64,000 nt of DNA from Sphingobacterium paucimobilis HER1398 (GCF_000416985.1 NZ_ATDL01000015.1:558001-622000); one strand, 5' to 3'; shown: positions 16,876-26,468, numbered from the stretch's first letter. Notes: generated by a model not told the origin, from the letters alone. Made by a program: numbers and translations.

Positions 16876-18315
16876 ATGTTAAGACCCTGGACACTTGATA
16901 TAGAAATAGACAAATCCGCTACAAAACCAATCTATTTGCAGATAGCGGATATTATAATCGAAAGTATCAAATCAGGTCGCCTCCCTAAAGGCACCGCCCT
17001 TCCGGGAAGCCGAACACTGGCTAACAGCCTACAAGTCAACAGAAACACGGTTATTGAGGCTATTCAGGTATTGCTCAATGAGGAATGGCTAACCAGCCAG
17101 GAAAGAAGGGGAACCTTTGTCTCGCACAATCTCCCAATTTCTTCAAAATCAAAATCCCTACAAGCGGAAAGCGGCATTGCACCTGAACCACAGCTCCCTG
17201 TGCACATTCCTTTTGATGATGGCCATCCGGACAGCAAAATCGCGCCTGTAGATCAACTTGGACGGGCCTACCGACAGATTTTCAAACGAAACGCCCGTTG
17301 GAAGATGATGGGATATTCAGAAACTAACGGTAACCTGGACTTTAGAAAAGCCATCGCAAGCATGTTAAACCAAGAGCGAAACATGCAATTGCATGAAAAT
17401 CAGCTCTGCATCACGCGAGGAAGCCAAATGGCCATGTACCTGGTGTCACAGTGTCTTTTACGACCGGGAGATTATGTAATCGTCGAATCACCAGGCTATA
17501 GTTCAGCCTGGAAAACATTTGAAAAAGCGGGAGCGAATCTAATTTATATTCCTGTCGATTCGGATGGAATTGTCGTTGAAGATATCCTACCGCATCTCGC
17601 TTCAAACCCCAAAATAAAGGCAATATACCTCACTCCACATCGGCAATACCCGACTACAGTGACACTGAGTTTACAACGCAGGTTGGAACTGGTCAGCCTC
17701 TCCAATCAATATCAATTTACCATTATCGAGGATGATTATGACTATGAATTTCATTTTGGTTATCGTCCACTACAACCCATTTCGGCATTCTCCGAATTGG
17801 AAAATGTAGTCTATATAGGCACCTTAAGTAAGGTCGTTGCACCTGCCCTTCGGATAGGTTATCTCGCCACCAAAAACCAAAAACTGCTGGACAGCATTAT
17901 TGATCTACGTCGTATCATAGATATTCAAGGCGATAGTATCATGGAACAGGCTGTGCTCGAGCTCATAAAAGACGGAACCATAAAACGCCATATACGAAAA
18001 GCGACTCTTCATTACCAATCCAGACAAAGCTTTATGGTGAAAATGTTGGATGAGCACCTCGCCACACAGGTCAGTTACCATATACCTCAGGGCGGACTTG
18101 CGTTTTGGATATGTCCCCAATACCCCGTCAACTGGACTATGGTGTTTGACAGATTAACAGAAAAATCAATATCCATCTTACATCCTTCTAACTATTACGA
18201 ACATACGGGATATGAAGGACTTCGATTAGGCTATGGTTCTGTATCCGAAGAACAGATAAAAGAGGGAATCATAGCACTTGCGGATATATTGGCAAAGGCA
18301 AGATTGGCCAAGTAA
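16876..18315 (+). CDS. MocR/PdxR-type regulator (GntR HTH + aminotransferase domain)
   Basis: A 479-residue protein: a GntR winged helix (about 10-85; SGRLPKGTALPGSRTLANSL, NRNTVIEAIQVL, RRGTFVS) joined to a fold-type I aminotransferase domain (about 110-475). The domain keeps the PLP-binding residues, including IIEDDYDYEF near 285 and the Schiff-base Lys319 in GTLSKVVAP. MocR-type factors use PLP, or PLP plus amino acid, as effector. Divergence from an operon with pdxY suggests a PdxR- or GabR-like role controlling B6 salvage or the linked aminotransferase. Effector and direction of regulation are inferred. Confidence 0.9.
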   Translation: MLRPWTLDIEIDKSATKPIYLQIADIIIESIKSGRLPKGTALPGSRTLANSLQVNRNTVIEAIQVLLNEEWLTSQERRGTFVSHNLPISSKSKSLQAESGIAPEPQLPVHIPFDDGHPDSKIAPVDQLGRAYRQIFKRNARWKMMGYSETNGNLDFRKAIASMLNQERNMQLHENQLCITRGSQMAMYLVSQCLLRPGDYVIVESPGYSSAWKTFEKAGANLIYIPVDSDGIVVEDILPHLASNPKIKAIYLTPHRQYPTTVTLSLQRRLELVSLSNQYQFTIIEDDYDYEFHFGYRPLQPISAFSELENVVYIGTLSKVVAPALRIGYLATKNQKLLDSIIDLRRIIDIQGDSIMEQAVLELIKDGTIKRHIRKATLHYQSRQSFMVKMLDEHLATQVSYHIPQGGLAFWICPQYPVNWTMVFDRLTEKSISILHPSNYYEHTGYEGLRLGYGSVSEEQIKEGIIALADILAKARLAK

Positions 18316-18329
18316 GACAGATTTCTTTA

Positions 18330-18613
18330 GATTGCGTCATTGCGAGAGGTAAGTTTTTCAACAAATACATGGGAGTTTTAATGACAGTCAACGTCACCCT
18401 GAGCGGAATGCAGTGGAGTCGAATGGGTCTATCAACTGCATATGGTTAATTATATGGCTTCTAGATACCTCGACTACGCTCGGTATGACGAGATAGTTTA
18501 CAAACCGAGCTTGCGAGTTCACCGTAGGTAATCTGTCTTTGCGAGCGAAATAACATGAAGCGAAGCAATCCCTTATCAACAATGAGATTGCTTCATTTCA
18601 TTCGTAATGACGA
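18330..18613. repeat. mosaic of interspersed REP-like repeats
   Basis: The 310-bp gap between the MocR gene and glyA has no gene and consists of repeats. Left edge ATTGCGTCATTGCGAGAGG and right edge GAGATTGCTTC ... CGTAATGACG are inverted relatives, similar to the repeats around the GIY-YIG gene. Nested inside (18392-18490) is a second inverted unit with arms GTCACCCTGAGCGGA and CTCGGTATGAC. These resemble the common intergenic repeats of Bacteroidota; a nuclease gene is absent here. Confidence 0.7.
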
Positions 18614-18625
18614 TAAACGCTATAA

Positions 18626-19897
18626 TTAATACAAAGGATAGTCCATCATCCAGCTACTCACCTTCTCTTTGATCCCCTTCAGCTTGTTTGCATCGTCTTT
18701 GCTACGCAATGCATCCCCCATCAAATCGACAATGGTCTCCATATCCTTTTCGAGCAATCCACGTGTCGTAATCGCTGGTGTTCCAACCCGGATCCCAGAA
18801 GTCTGCAACGCTGATTTCGTATCAAATGGAATCATATTCTTATTCAAAGTAATACCCGCGTTATTCAGAACTAATTCGGCTTCTCGTCCGGATATAGACC
18901 AACTGGAAAGATCAATCAGTAGCAAATGATTGTCTGTACCACCGGATACCATATCAAAATTATGGGTGCGAAGGGCATTTTCAAAAGCTTTGGCATTCCG
19001 TTGTACCTGACGGATATAGCTATCATATTCTGCTGTAAGTATTTCGCCGAAAGCAACCGCTTTAGCAGCTATGATATGCATCAATGGTCCGCCTTGATTT
19101 CCAGGAAAAACAGAAGCGTCTAACAGTGACGACATCATGCGTATATTCCCTTTATTATCTTGGAGCCCAAAGGGATTCTCAAAATCAGCCCCCATCAATA
19201 TTATTCCTCCACGCGGCCCACGTAAAGTTTTATGAGTTGTACTTGTCACCACATGACAATGCGGGATTGGATCAGACAGCAACCCCTTAGCAATAAGTCC
19301 TGCTGGATGCGCAATATCAGCCAACAATAAAGCACCTACACTATCCGCTATGGCCCTAAACCGCTGGTAATCGATATCGCGGGAATAAGCCGTTGCTCCT
19401 GCAATAATCAGATTCGGACGCTCCCGCAAGGCAATCTCTTGAATCTGGTCATAATTTAAAAAACCAGTTTCTTTATCGACGCCGTAGAAACTGGTTTTGT
19501 ATAACTTGCCTGAAAAATTGACCGAGGCTCCATGCGTGAGGTGCCCACCCTGCACCAGATCAAATCCAAGTATCTTATCGCCCGGCTTAAGACAGGCCGA
19601 CAATACAGCTGCGTTGGCCTGCGAGCCGGAATGTGGTTGCACATTGGCGTAACTGGCATTGAATACCTCTTTTATGCGGTCTATAGCGGCCTGTTCTACC
19701 TGATCCACAACCTCACAACCGGCATAATACCTCCTACCCGGATAGCCCTCAGCATACTTATTGGTTAATACAGAACCTGTCACCTGCATCACCTGCGGGC
19801 TTACATAGTTCTCTGAAGCAATGAGTTCCAGATCTTTCATCTGTCTGTCCTGCTCTTGTGCGATAAGATCAAAAATAAAGTTGTCTAATTCCATCAT
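18626..19897 (-). CDS. glyA: serine hydroxymethyltransferase
   Basis: A 423-residue PLP enzyme interconverting serine plus THF with glycine plus methylene-THF in the cytoplasm. Conserved features: [44 protein letters not shown], the PLP-lysine in [12 protein letters not shown] (about 225-236) and the FPGNQGGP loop. Length is normal. The protein starts Met-Met; either ATG (19897 or 19894) could serve. It lies 116 bp downstream of the oxidase operon on the same strand and is probably separately transcribed. Confidence 0.97.
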   Translation of the reverse strand: MMELDNFIFDLIAQEQDRQMKDLELIASENYVSPQVMQVTGSVLTNKYAEGYPGRRYYAGCEVVDQVEQAAIDRIKEVFNASYANVQPHSGSQANAAVLSACLKPGDKILGFDLVQGGHLTHGASVNFSGKLYKTSFYGVDKETGFLNYDQIQEIALRERPNLIIAGATAYSRDIDYQRFRAIADSVGALLLADIAHPAGLIAKGLLSDPIPHCHVVTSTTHKTLRGPRGGIILMGADFENPFGLQDNKGNIRMMSSLLDASVFPGNQGGPLMHIIAAKAVAFGEILTAEYDSYIRQVQRNAKAFENALRTHNFDMVSGGTDNHLLLIDLSSWSISGREAELVLNNAGITLNKNMIPFDTKSALQTSGIRVGTPAITTRGLLEKDMETIVDLMGDALRSKDDANKLKGIKEKVSSWMMDYPLY

Positions 19898-20013
19898 GCG
19901 TAAAAGTTTTAAGTTAAATACAGAGTGTCGTTATTATTTTCCGCAAAAGTAAGCTTCCAATGGATGGTATTGCTGGTACAGAATACGCAATAGCTACTGA
20001 TCCAGTGACCTTC

Positions 20014-20430
20014 CTACATATCCACGACAGGGAGATTCATATAGCGAACCAAATAATACAACGACCAGGCAATAAAGCAAATAAGTAAAATCCACACCCA
20101 AAAGGGAATCGTCTGCGGAGTCTCGCTGCCCGATATCAGAAAAGACGTCTGATCTCCTTTACCATACGCATTGATCATAATGGGAACTACCCCATCGACC
20201 ACAGCATCCTCCTGAATCCCCTCCACGGCTATTGCCGGACCATTACGCACCTCAAAAGGAATAGTCCGTATTCCTTCCTTACCGGAAGGGTCTTTACTGA
20301 CTAACTTTAAGATATGCTTACCATCAACGAGCTTTCGGGTATCGATCTCGATATGAATAGGTGCAGTCACTACAGCCAGTGGACGCACCTCCTCGTCCAT
20401 AAATATGTATATTTTGCTCTTCGCTTCCAT
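20014..20430 (-). CDS. small tail-anchored protein of the oxidase operon
   Basis: A 138-residue protein I do not recognise. Residues 1-105 read as an all-beta, Ig-like domain (IHIEIDTRKLVDGKHILKLV, then IPFEVRNGPAIAV, VPIMINAYG). One transmembrane helix follows at about 110-130 (IPFWVWILLICFIAWSLYYLV). There is no signal peptide. It is the last gene of the cbb3-type operon, 11 bp after the 90-residue CxxC protein. It could be an accessory or assembly subunit, in a role like CcoH/FixH, though its topology is reversed relative to FixH. This is inference from position only. Confidence 0.65.
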   Translation of the reverse strand: MEAKSKIYIFMDEEVRPLAVVTAPIHIEIDTRKLVDGKHILKLVSKDPSGKEGIRTIPFEVRNGPAIAVEGIQEDAVVDGVVPIMINAYGKGDQTSFLISGSETPQTIPFWVWILLICFIAWSLYYLVRYMNLPVVDM

Positions 20431-20441
20431 TACCGTATACG

Positions 20442-20714
20442 TTAAACTTCCACTTCATTGATTATCATCCGCTTGATATGTGTATCTTCCTTCTCCATAG
20501 GCCGAATCAGCCATTTAATGGAGAAAAAAAGTGTAGCCAGCACCATCAAGGCTACAGCCCCTATAATCCAATAGTCAAATTGGCTGTCTGGCCCAGATCC
20601 ATGCACCACACCCCTTAATATCTTGGGCTGATGCCGATCACAGACCGGGCAAGCCCATACCGATTGCTGTATTACGAAAAACGCAATAAGCAGTATACTT
20701 TTTAGCTTTTCCAT
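20442..20714 (-). CDS. small CxxC membrane protein of the oxidase operon
   Basis: A 90-residue protein: a signal-like N-terminus (about 5-20) ending at Ala-Cys, then CPVCDRHQPKILRG with a CxxC plus His that could bind metal or act in redox chemistry, and a single transmembrane helix at about 48-66 (WIIGAVALMVLATLFFSI). Its ATG shares one base with the stop codon of the cytochrome c gene (TAATG), so translation is coupled. Family unknown to me. Location and the exported CxxC suggest copper/heme handling or a small oxidase subunit. Confidence 0.7.
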   Translation of the reverse strand: MEKLKSILLIAFFVIQQSVWACPVCDRHQPKILRGVVHGSGPDSQFDYWIIGAVALMVLATLFFSIKWLIRPMEKEDTHIKRMIINEVEV

Positions 20715-21718
20715 TACTTCATTTGTGTTTTTAAATACTCCATCACTTCTTTAACCTCTTCTTCGCTCACCTTGGGCGCTTTATTGCCCCAACTGTTACG
20801 CTCATAGTTTATAATCGCAGTTACTTCCTTTTCCGTCCAGCCCATATTATTCCCTACGGCAGGCATTGCACTATATTCAGGTCTAGAATCATAACCGTTC
20901 ATGATAATATCCACATACAGCTTGAGGTCATTGCTAAGCACGATTTTACTGTTTTTCAGCGGAGGAAATGCCCCCGCCAACCCTTCGCCCGAAGCCTGGT
21001 GACAGGATTGGCAATTGGCAGCATACAATGTCTGTCCATCCAATAGTCCATCATCCATTTTTGATACGGTTTCCCCGGATTTCTCTTCCGGCTTATAAAG
21101 AAAAGATGGCGTAGTTGTAGCTTCAGGAAGCGGAGCTTGCTTCAACTCCTGCAGGTAAGCAACAAGATATAGCGCTTCTTGGGTGGCCACTACCCTTTGA
21201 TTTCCTTTGCGCATAGCCAGCGGTACATTTACCGCAACATCCCCTTCTTCCAAAACCTCTTTAGATGTAAACAACCATGGGTAAGCCGGCATAATAGACT
21301 CCTTAACAACCAGACGCGGATTATATAAATGGAGGAGATGCCAATCCAGACTAGGTTGCCTATTTCCTACATCCGTCAGGTCAGGTCCTGTTCGTTCAGT
21401 CCCCATCAATGTTGCTGTATTTCGCCAGGTATCCACACGCGTGCTCAATGCATAATCAGCAGCTATGGATGGTCTATTGCCCCACACTTTGTCCATATGC
21501 ACATTACGTACCTGCTGACTATGGCAAGCTACACAGCCATTAGATATATACAGATCTCTACCTTTTCTTGCATTTTCGCTCAGGGGCTGCGCATCCGGCA
21601 GAGGACCGTTATTCATCTGATTATCAAAAGCAGGTACAATAGCGATAACAACAGTCAACAACAGAAATAAAACCGTAGCCGTTGTAAATAGCTTTTTATG
21701 ATTATTAAAAATTTCCAT
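20714..21718 (-). CDS. CcoO-type cytochrome c fused to a second cytochrome c domain
   Basis: A 334-residue diheme protein. An N-terminal anchor (about 10-30) precedes a CcoO/FixO-like domain with heme site CVACHSQQVRN (about 58-68), the CcoO-typical WGNRPSIAADYA and Met ligand in SIMPAYPW. A linker near 200-220 joins a class I cytochrome c domain with CQSCHQASGEG (about 237-247) and Met in SAMPAVG. The protein thus combines electron-transfer roles that CcoO and CcoP split in proteobacteria. It starts 14 bp after ccoN and should face the periplasm, feeding electrons to CcoN. Confidence 0.88.
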   Translation of the reverse strand: MEIFNNHKKLFTTATVLFLLLTVVIAIVPAFDNQMNNGPLPDAQPLSENARKGRDLYISNGCVACHSQQVRNVHMDKVWGNRPSIAADYALSTRVDTWRNTATLMGTERTGPDLTDVGNRQPSLDWHLLHLYNPRLVVKESIMPAYPWLFTSKEVLEEGDVAVNVPLAMRKGNQRVVATQEALYLVAYLQELKQAPLPEATTTPSFLYKPEEKSGETVSKMDDGLLDGQTLYAANCQSCHQASGEGLAGAFPPLKNSKIVLSNDLKLYVDIIMNGYDSRPEYSAMPAVGNNMGWTEKEVTAIINYERNSWGNKAPKVSEEEVKEVMEYLKTQMK

Positions 21719-21732
21719 TTCAGCTTCCTCTC

Positions 21733-23871
21733 TTATTTATTTTCGATATTTTTCATCTCCAAATGCGCTACAACCTGTTCTACAAGTGACTCACCCTCTT
21801 TACTTACAGCCATCATCTGGAACACATTATACGCAAATACGATATGCGATATCCACATCAACGTACCCCCTATTGCGCGCCACAACCAGTAGGGCATCAT
21901 CAACGTCACACTATCAATAAATGGTACATTCTCCATCCATGCCAGACCACGCAATGTCCCACCGTACATCAGAGACACCGAATAGATCATAAGTCCGATC
22001 AAGGCTAACCAAAAATGAGCACCTATAGCTGCCTGGCTCGATTCCTTCCCAGTGAGGCGGGGCAATAAGGCATAAATACTACCCCACAGCAAAAAGGCAA
22101 TGATACCATACATCGTCATATGGGAATGCGCTACGGTAAAATCAGTAAAATGCCAAAGTAAGTTGGTATACCGAAAAGCTTCAGCTGTGCCCTGCATCGA
22201 TCCGGTAAAGTAAAAAACAATACCTACTACAAAAAAGGGAAGAGAATAACTATCTCTCACTTTGTGCCAGGCACCACGGAAAGTCATGATAAAATTGGTC
22301 GTACCTGCCGCCACAGGGATTACCATCCCAGCACTGGCCACAATAGCAACAGTTTGTAGCCACCAAGGAATAGCACTGAAAACAAAATGGTGTGTACCAA
22401 TAAGCGTATAGAACAGAATCTGTGTCCAGAACGCCAGTATACCCAGACTGTAGGAGTAAATAGGACGATTGAGCTGTTGGGGCAGAAAATAATAGACAAT
22501 CCCCAAGGTAAACAGCATAAACCACATCCCTACCGCCTGATGCATATAATATCCCTGAATAATAGTCTCCCCCAATCCATCCTGATAAGAAGGAAGATAG
22601 CCCACTACAGCAACGATAGAAATGAACAATACAGCCGATACAATATACCAGTTGGAGATATAAATCTCTTTGGTTTTTCTTTTCGCTATTGTTTTGAGGT
22701 AGCTACCTAAGGTAAACGCCAGTCCCAAGGCAAACAGCAGCATAATGGGCCAGATATACTCGCGGTACTCACCGCCGCCATTGTTTATTCCGGCCATCAG
22801 ACTGACGCTCCCGAATAATACGCAGGCATTGATCAATATCAAAGAGTACCACCCCCAATTGACTTTCTGCAACGGTACATTACTCACCTTGGCAACAATA
22901 TAATAGCCCAACCCGATCATCCCTAAGGATGACCAGCCCCAGAAAACAGCATTGGTGTGGACCGGGCGTAGTCGCCCGAAGCTGAGCCAGCTGATCGCTT
23001 CGGCGTCGGGCGCAATAAATTTGATACCTAAATATTCGCCGACGGTCGTACCAAATAACAGCCAGAATGTAGCCGTACCGATAAACCATTGTATCAATTT
23101 GGAACTTGAAGCATCTATTTTAGGTCGGGGAAGTGCTTTTCGCTTTTTTGCCACGAACGGTAGGTTATCCAGATCTCGGGCCTGTAACAGTCCTTTTTCA
23201 TCAGATACCGCAGCCGCACCACTCAATTCCTGATCCGAAAGTCTATATTGAAGTGCCCCCATCCGCTTTTCAAAAACAGCAGCATCTACATCATCCTGTT
23301 GCTGCATATAGGTCGCAAGATCTTCTGCATCTTTCTTTGTCCCCATACGAACAGACTTATGCACTTGTTTCCTTATCTGTACAATCAATAGGATAATAGC
23401 AACAACCAGCGGAATACCTACCAGAACCATGGTCACCAGGACACCGCCTTGACTCAGCAAATCCAGGTCCTCTACTTTCTCGTAGAATTGTGCCCTAGCC
23501 TGTAGTACCGCACCAAACAGAAAGAAAAGAACGACTCCTATCTTTTTATGCTGAGCCAATCGCTTGACTACCGTCCACACTCGGTTCATTTGCTCGGCAT
23601 TCATAGCAGAGAACAACTCGTCCAACTCTGCATGAAAATCACCCTCCCGCTCGGTGCGTCGTCGTACCACATGCCAATACCGATCGATATACTTATATAA
23701 TAAAGTCACCACGATCAATAAAAACAAAACCAACGTAACCCCAAGACAGGTTATCCAATCCATATCATAGAATGAAAAAGAGGTAGGGAGCATGACATGT
23801 GCTTTGGAAACCTGTGGGGTGTACAACAGTAAACAACAAAAAAATAAACTATAAAATCTTGAAAATGCCAT
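21733..23871 (-). CDS. ccoN: cbb3-type cytochrome c oxidase subunit I with N-terminal extension
   Basis: A 712-residue protein, far longer than classical CcoN (about 470). The catalytic core occupies about 250-690, with heme/copper ligands RPVHTN, YYMHQAVGMW, GTHHF and AHSHMTMYG, i.e. low-spin heme b, high-spin heme b3 and CuB sites. The first 245 residues hold three more hydrophobic stretches (about 5-23, 36-60, 140-165) and a charged linker not found in standard CcoN. It is the first gene of a four-gene minus-strand operon; dedicated copper-loading genes (CcoG, CcoS) are absent. It reduces O2 and conserves energy in the inner membrane. Confidence 0.9.
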   Translation of the reverse strand: MAFSRFYSLFFCCLLLYTPQVSKAHVMLPTSFSFYDMDWITCLGVTLVLFLLIVVTLLYKYIDRYWHVVRRRTEREGDFHAELDELFSAMNAEQMNRVWTVVKRLAQHKKIGVVLFFLFGAVLQARAQFYEKVEDLDLLSQGGVLVTMVLVGIPLVVAIILLIVQIRKQVHKSVRMGTKKDAEDLATYMQQQDDVDAAVFEKRMGALQYRLSDQELSGAAAVSDEKGLLQARDLDNLPFVAKKRKALPRPKIDASSSKLIQWFIGTATFWLLFGTTVGEYLGIKFIAPDAEAISWLSFGRLRPVHTNAVFWGWSSLGMIGLGYYIVAKVSNVPLQKVNWGWYSLILINACVLFGSVSLMAGINNGGGEYREYIWPIMLLFALGLAFTLGSYLKTIAKRKTKEIYISNWYIVSAVLFISIVAVVGYLPSYQDGLGETIIQGYYMHQAVGMWFMLFTLGIVYYFLPQQLNRPIYSYSLGILAFWTQILFYTLIGTHHFVFSAIPWWLQTVAIVASAGMVIPVAAGTTNFIMTFRGAWHKVRDSYSLPFFVVGIVFYFTGSMQGTAEAFRYTNLLWHFTDFTVAHSHMTMYGIIAFLLWGSIYALLPRLTGKESSQAAIGAHFWLALIGLMIYSVSLMYGGTLRGLAWMENVPFIDSVTLMMPYWLWRAIGGTLMWISHIVFAYNVFQMMAVSKEGESLVEQVVAHLEMKNIENK

Positions 23872-23947
23872 AAGAAATAATTAATCGATTTAAAGAATAC
23901 AATTCGTACCGATCTGGTTTGGGAAAATATGGCTTTTGAAAAAGAAG

Positions 23948-24017
23948 AGGTCAGGAATGGATTCGAACCATTATAAAAGGTCTTGCAAACCTTTACCTTC
24001 CAATCAGTCACCTGACC
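23948..24017 (-). tRNA. tRNA-Cys (GCA)
   Basis: The minus strand folds as a cloverleaf of 70 nt: acceptor GGTCAGG/CCTGACC (7 bp), D arm ACT/GGT with an 8-nt loop, anticodon stem AAGGT/ACCTT with loop TTGCAAG giving anticodon GCA, a 4-nt variable loop, and T arm AATGG/CCATT with loop TTCGAAT. The discriminator base is T. CCA is not encoded (CTT follows). It sits between hemL and the oxidase operon on the same strand. Confidence 0.92.
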
Positions 24018-24054
24018 TTAAGATCTTCACTTTAGTAGATCATCTTTTGATACT

Positions 24055-24062
24055 CAAAGATA
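24055..24062 (-). promoter_or_regulatory. -7 box upstream of tRNA-Cys
   Basis: On the minus strand TATCTTTG matches TAnnTTTG and lies 37 bp upstream of the tRNA 5' end. A clear TTTG at -33 is not visible. Confidence 0.5.
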
Positions 24063-24103
24063 CGCCATATCCGAATAGCTTTCCCATGACAGATCAGCCA
24101 AAA

Positions 24104-25444
24104 TCAGCTGGTCCAGCCTATAGATGATTCTTCTATTACTTTATTTTTCACCATACCTGATAACACCGTACGGGCAGCTTCAACCGTATGATCAAGATCT
24201 TCCTGAGTAAGCGCGTCAGACAAAAACCAAGATTCGAAAGGAGAAGGAGGAAGATAAACTCCCTGCTCCAGCATACCCTGAAAAAATGCACGGAATGTCC
24301 CAGCGTCCGCACATTGGGCAGAAGCATAATCCGTCACCGCATCACTATCAAAAAACAAGGAAATCATTGAACCTACTCTATTGATACAAACGGGAACCTT
24401 AAACTCCTCAAACAAGGATTTCAATTCCTCCTCCAAATAGGCCGTCTTATGTTCCATCCGCCGATACAACGCTTCATCCCTATTTATCCGTTTCAGCATC
24501 TGTATTCCTGCGGACATCGCTAAAGGATTGCCCGAAAGAGTTCCCGCCTGATAGACAGGCCCCAAAGGTGCCAACTGATCCATAATGTATTTTTTACCTG
24601 CAAATGCCCCGACCGGCAATCCACCACCGACGATCTTTCCAAAGGTCACCAAGTCCGCCTCTACCTGAAAATACTCCTGTGCTCCTCCACGTGCCAAACG
24701 AAACCCCGTCATTACCTCATCAAAAATCAATAATGTCTGATACTGCGAACACAGTTTACGCAAGCCTTCCAAAAATCCCGAGACTGGAGCCACACAGCCC
24801 ATATTTCCTGCTACTGGTTCGACAATCACCGCAGCAATACTTTCGGGAAACTGCTCAAATAACAGCGCTACACTATCTAGTGAATTGAAATCGGCCAACA
24901 AAGTATCGGCTATTGCCCCTTGTGGTACTCCTGCCGAATCAGGAATCCCCAATGTTGATAAGCCACTGCCTCCTGCTACCAAGAAGGAATCGGCATGGCC
25001 GTGATAACAGCCAATAAATTTGATGATCTTGTTCCTCCCCGTAAATCCACGCGCAAGTCGGACAGCGCTCATCGTCGCTTCTGTCCCGGAATTGACGAAG
25101 CGAACTTTCTCGACATGAGGGACCGCATCGACAAATAGCTGTGCCAATTCAATCTCTGCCTCTGTTGGGATACCATACGAAGTCCCCAAAAGTGCTTGCT
25201 GCTGAATCGAATCTACCACCGAAAAAAAGGCATGTCCGAACAATAAAGCTCCCCATGAATTCACATAATCGATATAGATATTATCATCGACATCGTACAA
25301 ATAGGCTCCTTTTCCTTTTTTTACAAAAACAGGATTCCCTCCTACGCTGTTAAATGCTCTCACAGGAGAATTAACTCCTCCCGGTATAAGCCTTTCTGCT
25401 TTCCAAAAAAGCCGTCTGCTATTCTCGTATCTCTCTCTTTTCAT
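24104..25444 (-). CDS. hemL: glutamate-1-semialdehyde 2,1-aminomutase
   Basis: A 446-residue PLP enzyme that forms 5-aminolevulinate from glutamate-1-semialdehyde in tetrapyrrole synthesis. Hallmarks: LIPGGVNSPVRAFNSVGG, FVNSGTEATMSAVRLARG, CYHGHADSFLV, LLIFDEVMTGFRLARGG, and the Schiff-base Lys in TFGKIVGGGLPVGAFAG (about 272-288). Length is normal. It begins 11 bp after the HAD phosphatase stop, so the two are probably co-transcribed. Heme supply sits next to a heme-copper oxidase operon, which may be functional or coincidental. Confidence 0.96.
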   Translation of the reverse strand: MKRERYENSRRLFWKAERLIPGGVNSPVRAFNSVGGNPVFVKKGKGAYLYDVDDNIYIDYVNSWGALLFGHAFFSVVDSIQQQALLGTSYGIPTEAEIELAQLFVDAVPHVEKVRFVNSGTEATMSAVRLARGFTGRNKIIKFIGCYHGHADSFLVAGGSGLSTLGIPDSAGVPQGAIADTLLADFNSLDSVALLFEQFPESIAAVIVEPVAGNMGCVAPVSGFLEGLRKLCSQYQTLLIFDEVMTGFRLARGGAQEYFQVEADLVTFGKIVGGGLPVGAFAGKKYIMDQLAPLGPVYQAGTLSGNPLAMSAGIQMLKRINRDEALYRRMEHKTAYLEEELKSLFEEFKVPVCINRVGSMISLFFDSDAVTDYASAQCADAGTFRAFFQGMLEQGVYLPPSPFESWFLSDALTQEDLDHTVEAARTVLSGMVKNKVIEESSIGWTS

Positions 25445-25455
25445 GACGTTATTAG

Positions 25456-26265
25456 TTATAATGTAATCAATCCATCTTCTTCCTGTAACAGGTTAAAATA
25501 CTTTAAAGCCTGTACGACTCCTGCTTCTTCTACCTCAGCGGTCACATGGTAAGCGATATCCTTTACCTCCTGACGGGCATTCCCCATCGCCACTCCATAC
25601 TTTACATATTTGAGCATTTCGATATCATTGCCACCGTCTCCAAAAGCCATCGTATCACGTTTTCCAATTCCGTAATAACGCAACCAAAAGGCGACTCCGG
25701 TCGCTTTGTTGTAGCGCTGATTATTGATATCTGCAAAGTCATCATGCCACCTCGTCGCTACACAATTGACCATAATATTATCGATGATTGTCTTTTCCTG
25801 TTCAGGGGTGATATAGGCAGTCAGCTGAAATACTTTGGAACGCAACAATTCCAATAGTGGCCGTTTCTCAGGAAGAGGGATATGGATAAGTGAATAATGA
25901 TGCTCCAGTAATTCGTTGATATCATTGGCAAAAACACCTTCTTCGGTCATATAGGAAATACAAAAAGCCGAAGGTCTGGACTCTAGGTATTGTACCAGAT
26001 TAAACAGGTCTATATAAGGTATGGATGATTTATAAAGAACCTTTCCATGAGCATCGATACCTAAGGCTCCATTGGAGGCAACAAATCCATCAAATGGGAA
26101 GTCTGTGACACGCTTAATCTGGGCATAAGATCGCCCTGATGCGACAAATACCTTTATTCCATTGCTTTTTAAACAATGGAGACTTTCCAGTATGGAATCG
26201 GGAATAGTCTCTTCATTAAATCGTAATAAAGTACCGTCTACATCAAAAAAAATAGCTTTAACCAT
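25456..26265 (-). CDS. Cof-type HAD-IIB family phosphatase
   Basis: A 269-residue HAD hydrolase with motif I FFDVDGTLLR, motif II VASGR, a C2-type cap in the middle, motif III Lys and motif IV AFGDGGNDIEMLKY. The frame opens eight codons earlier (26289), but MVKAIFFDVDGT is the normal family start, so I place the ATG at 26265. Members dephosphorylate sugar phosphates, PLP, FMN or similar small molecules; the substrate cannot be read from sequence. First gene of a pair with hemL. Confidence 0.9.
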   Translation of the reverse strand: MVKAIFFDVDGTLLRFNEETIPDSILESLHCLKSNGIKVFVASGRSYAQIKRVTDFPFDGFVASNGALGIDAHGKVLYKSSIPYIDLFNLVQYLESRPSAFCISYMTEEGVFANDINELLEHHYSLIHIPLPEKRPLLELLRSKVFQLTAYITPEQEKTIIDNIMVNCVATRWHDDFADINNQRYNKATGVAFWLRYYGIGKRDTMAFGDGGNDIEMLKYVKYGVAMGNARQEVKDIAYHVTAEVEEAGVVQALKYFNLLQEEDGLITL

Positions 26266-26460
26266 AGTTGTACGGGGTTTAATAAACACAGTACAAACAT
26301 AGGCCTAAACTGGATTAGTCAAATGATACAGAAAAAACAATACAGCATAGTCCAGGTCGCCGTGGTTTATATTTTTACTGTACGCACGACAGCCTTGTCA
26401 CAATACCATTACTCAAATAACATTAACAAGTATTTAACACTTTAGAAGCGTCTATACTCT

Positions 26461-26468
26461 TAACTTTG
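26461..26468 (+). promoter_or_regulatory. -7 box of small RNA copy 2
   Basis: TAACTTTG. The 40 bp upstream (from TTAACAAG at 26423) is almost the same as that of copy 3, so the promoter region was duplicated with the RNA. Confidence 0.65.
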
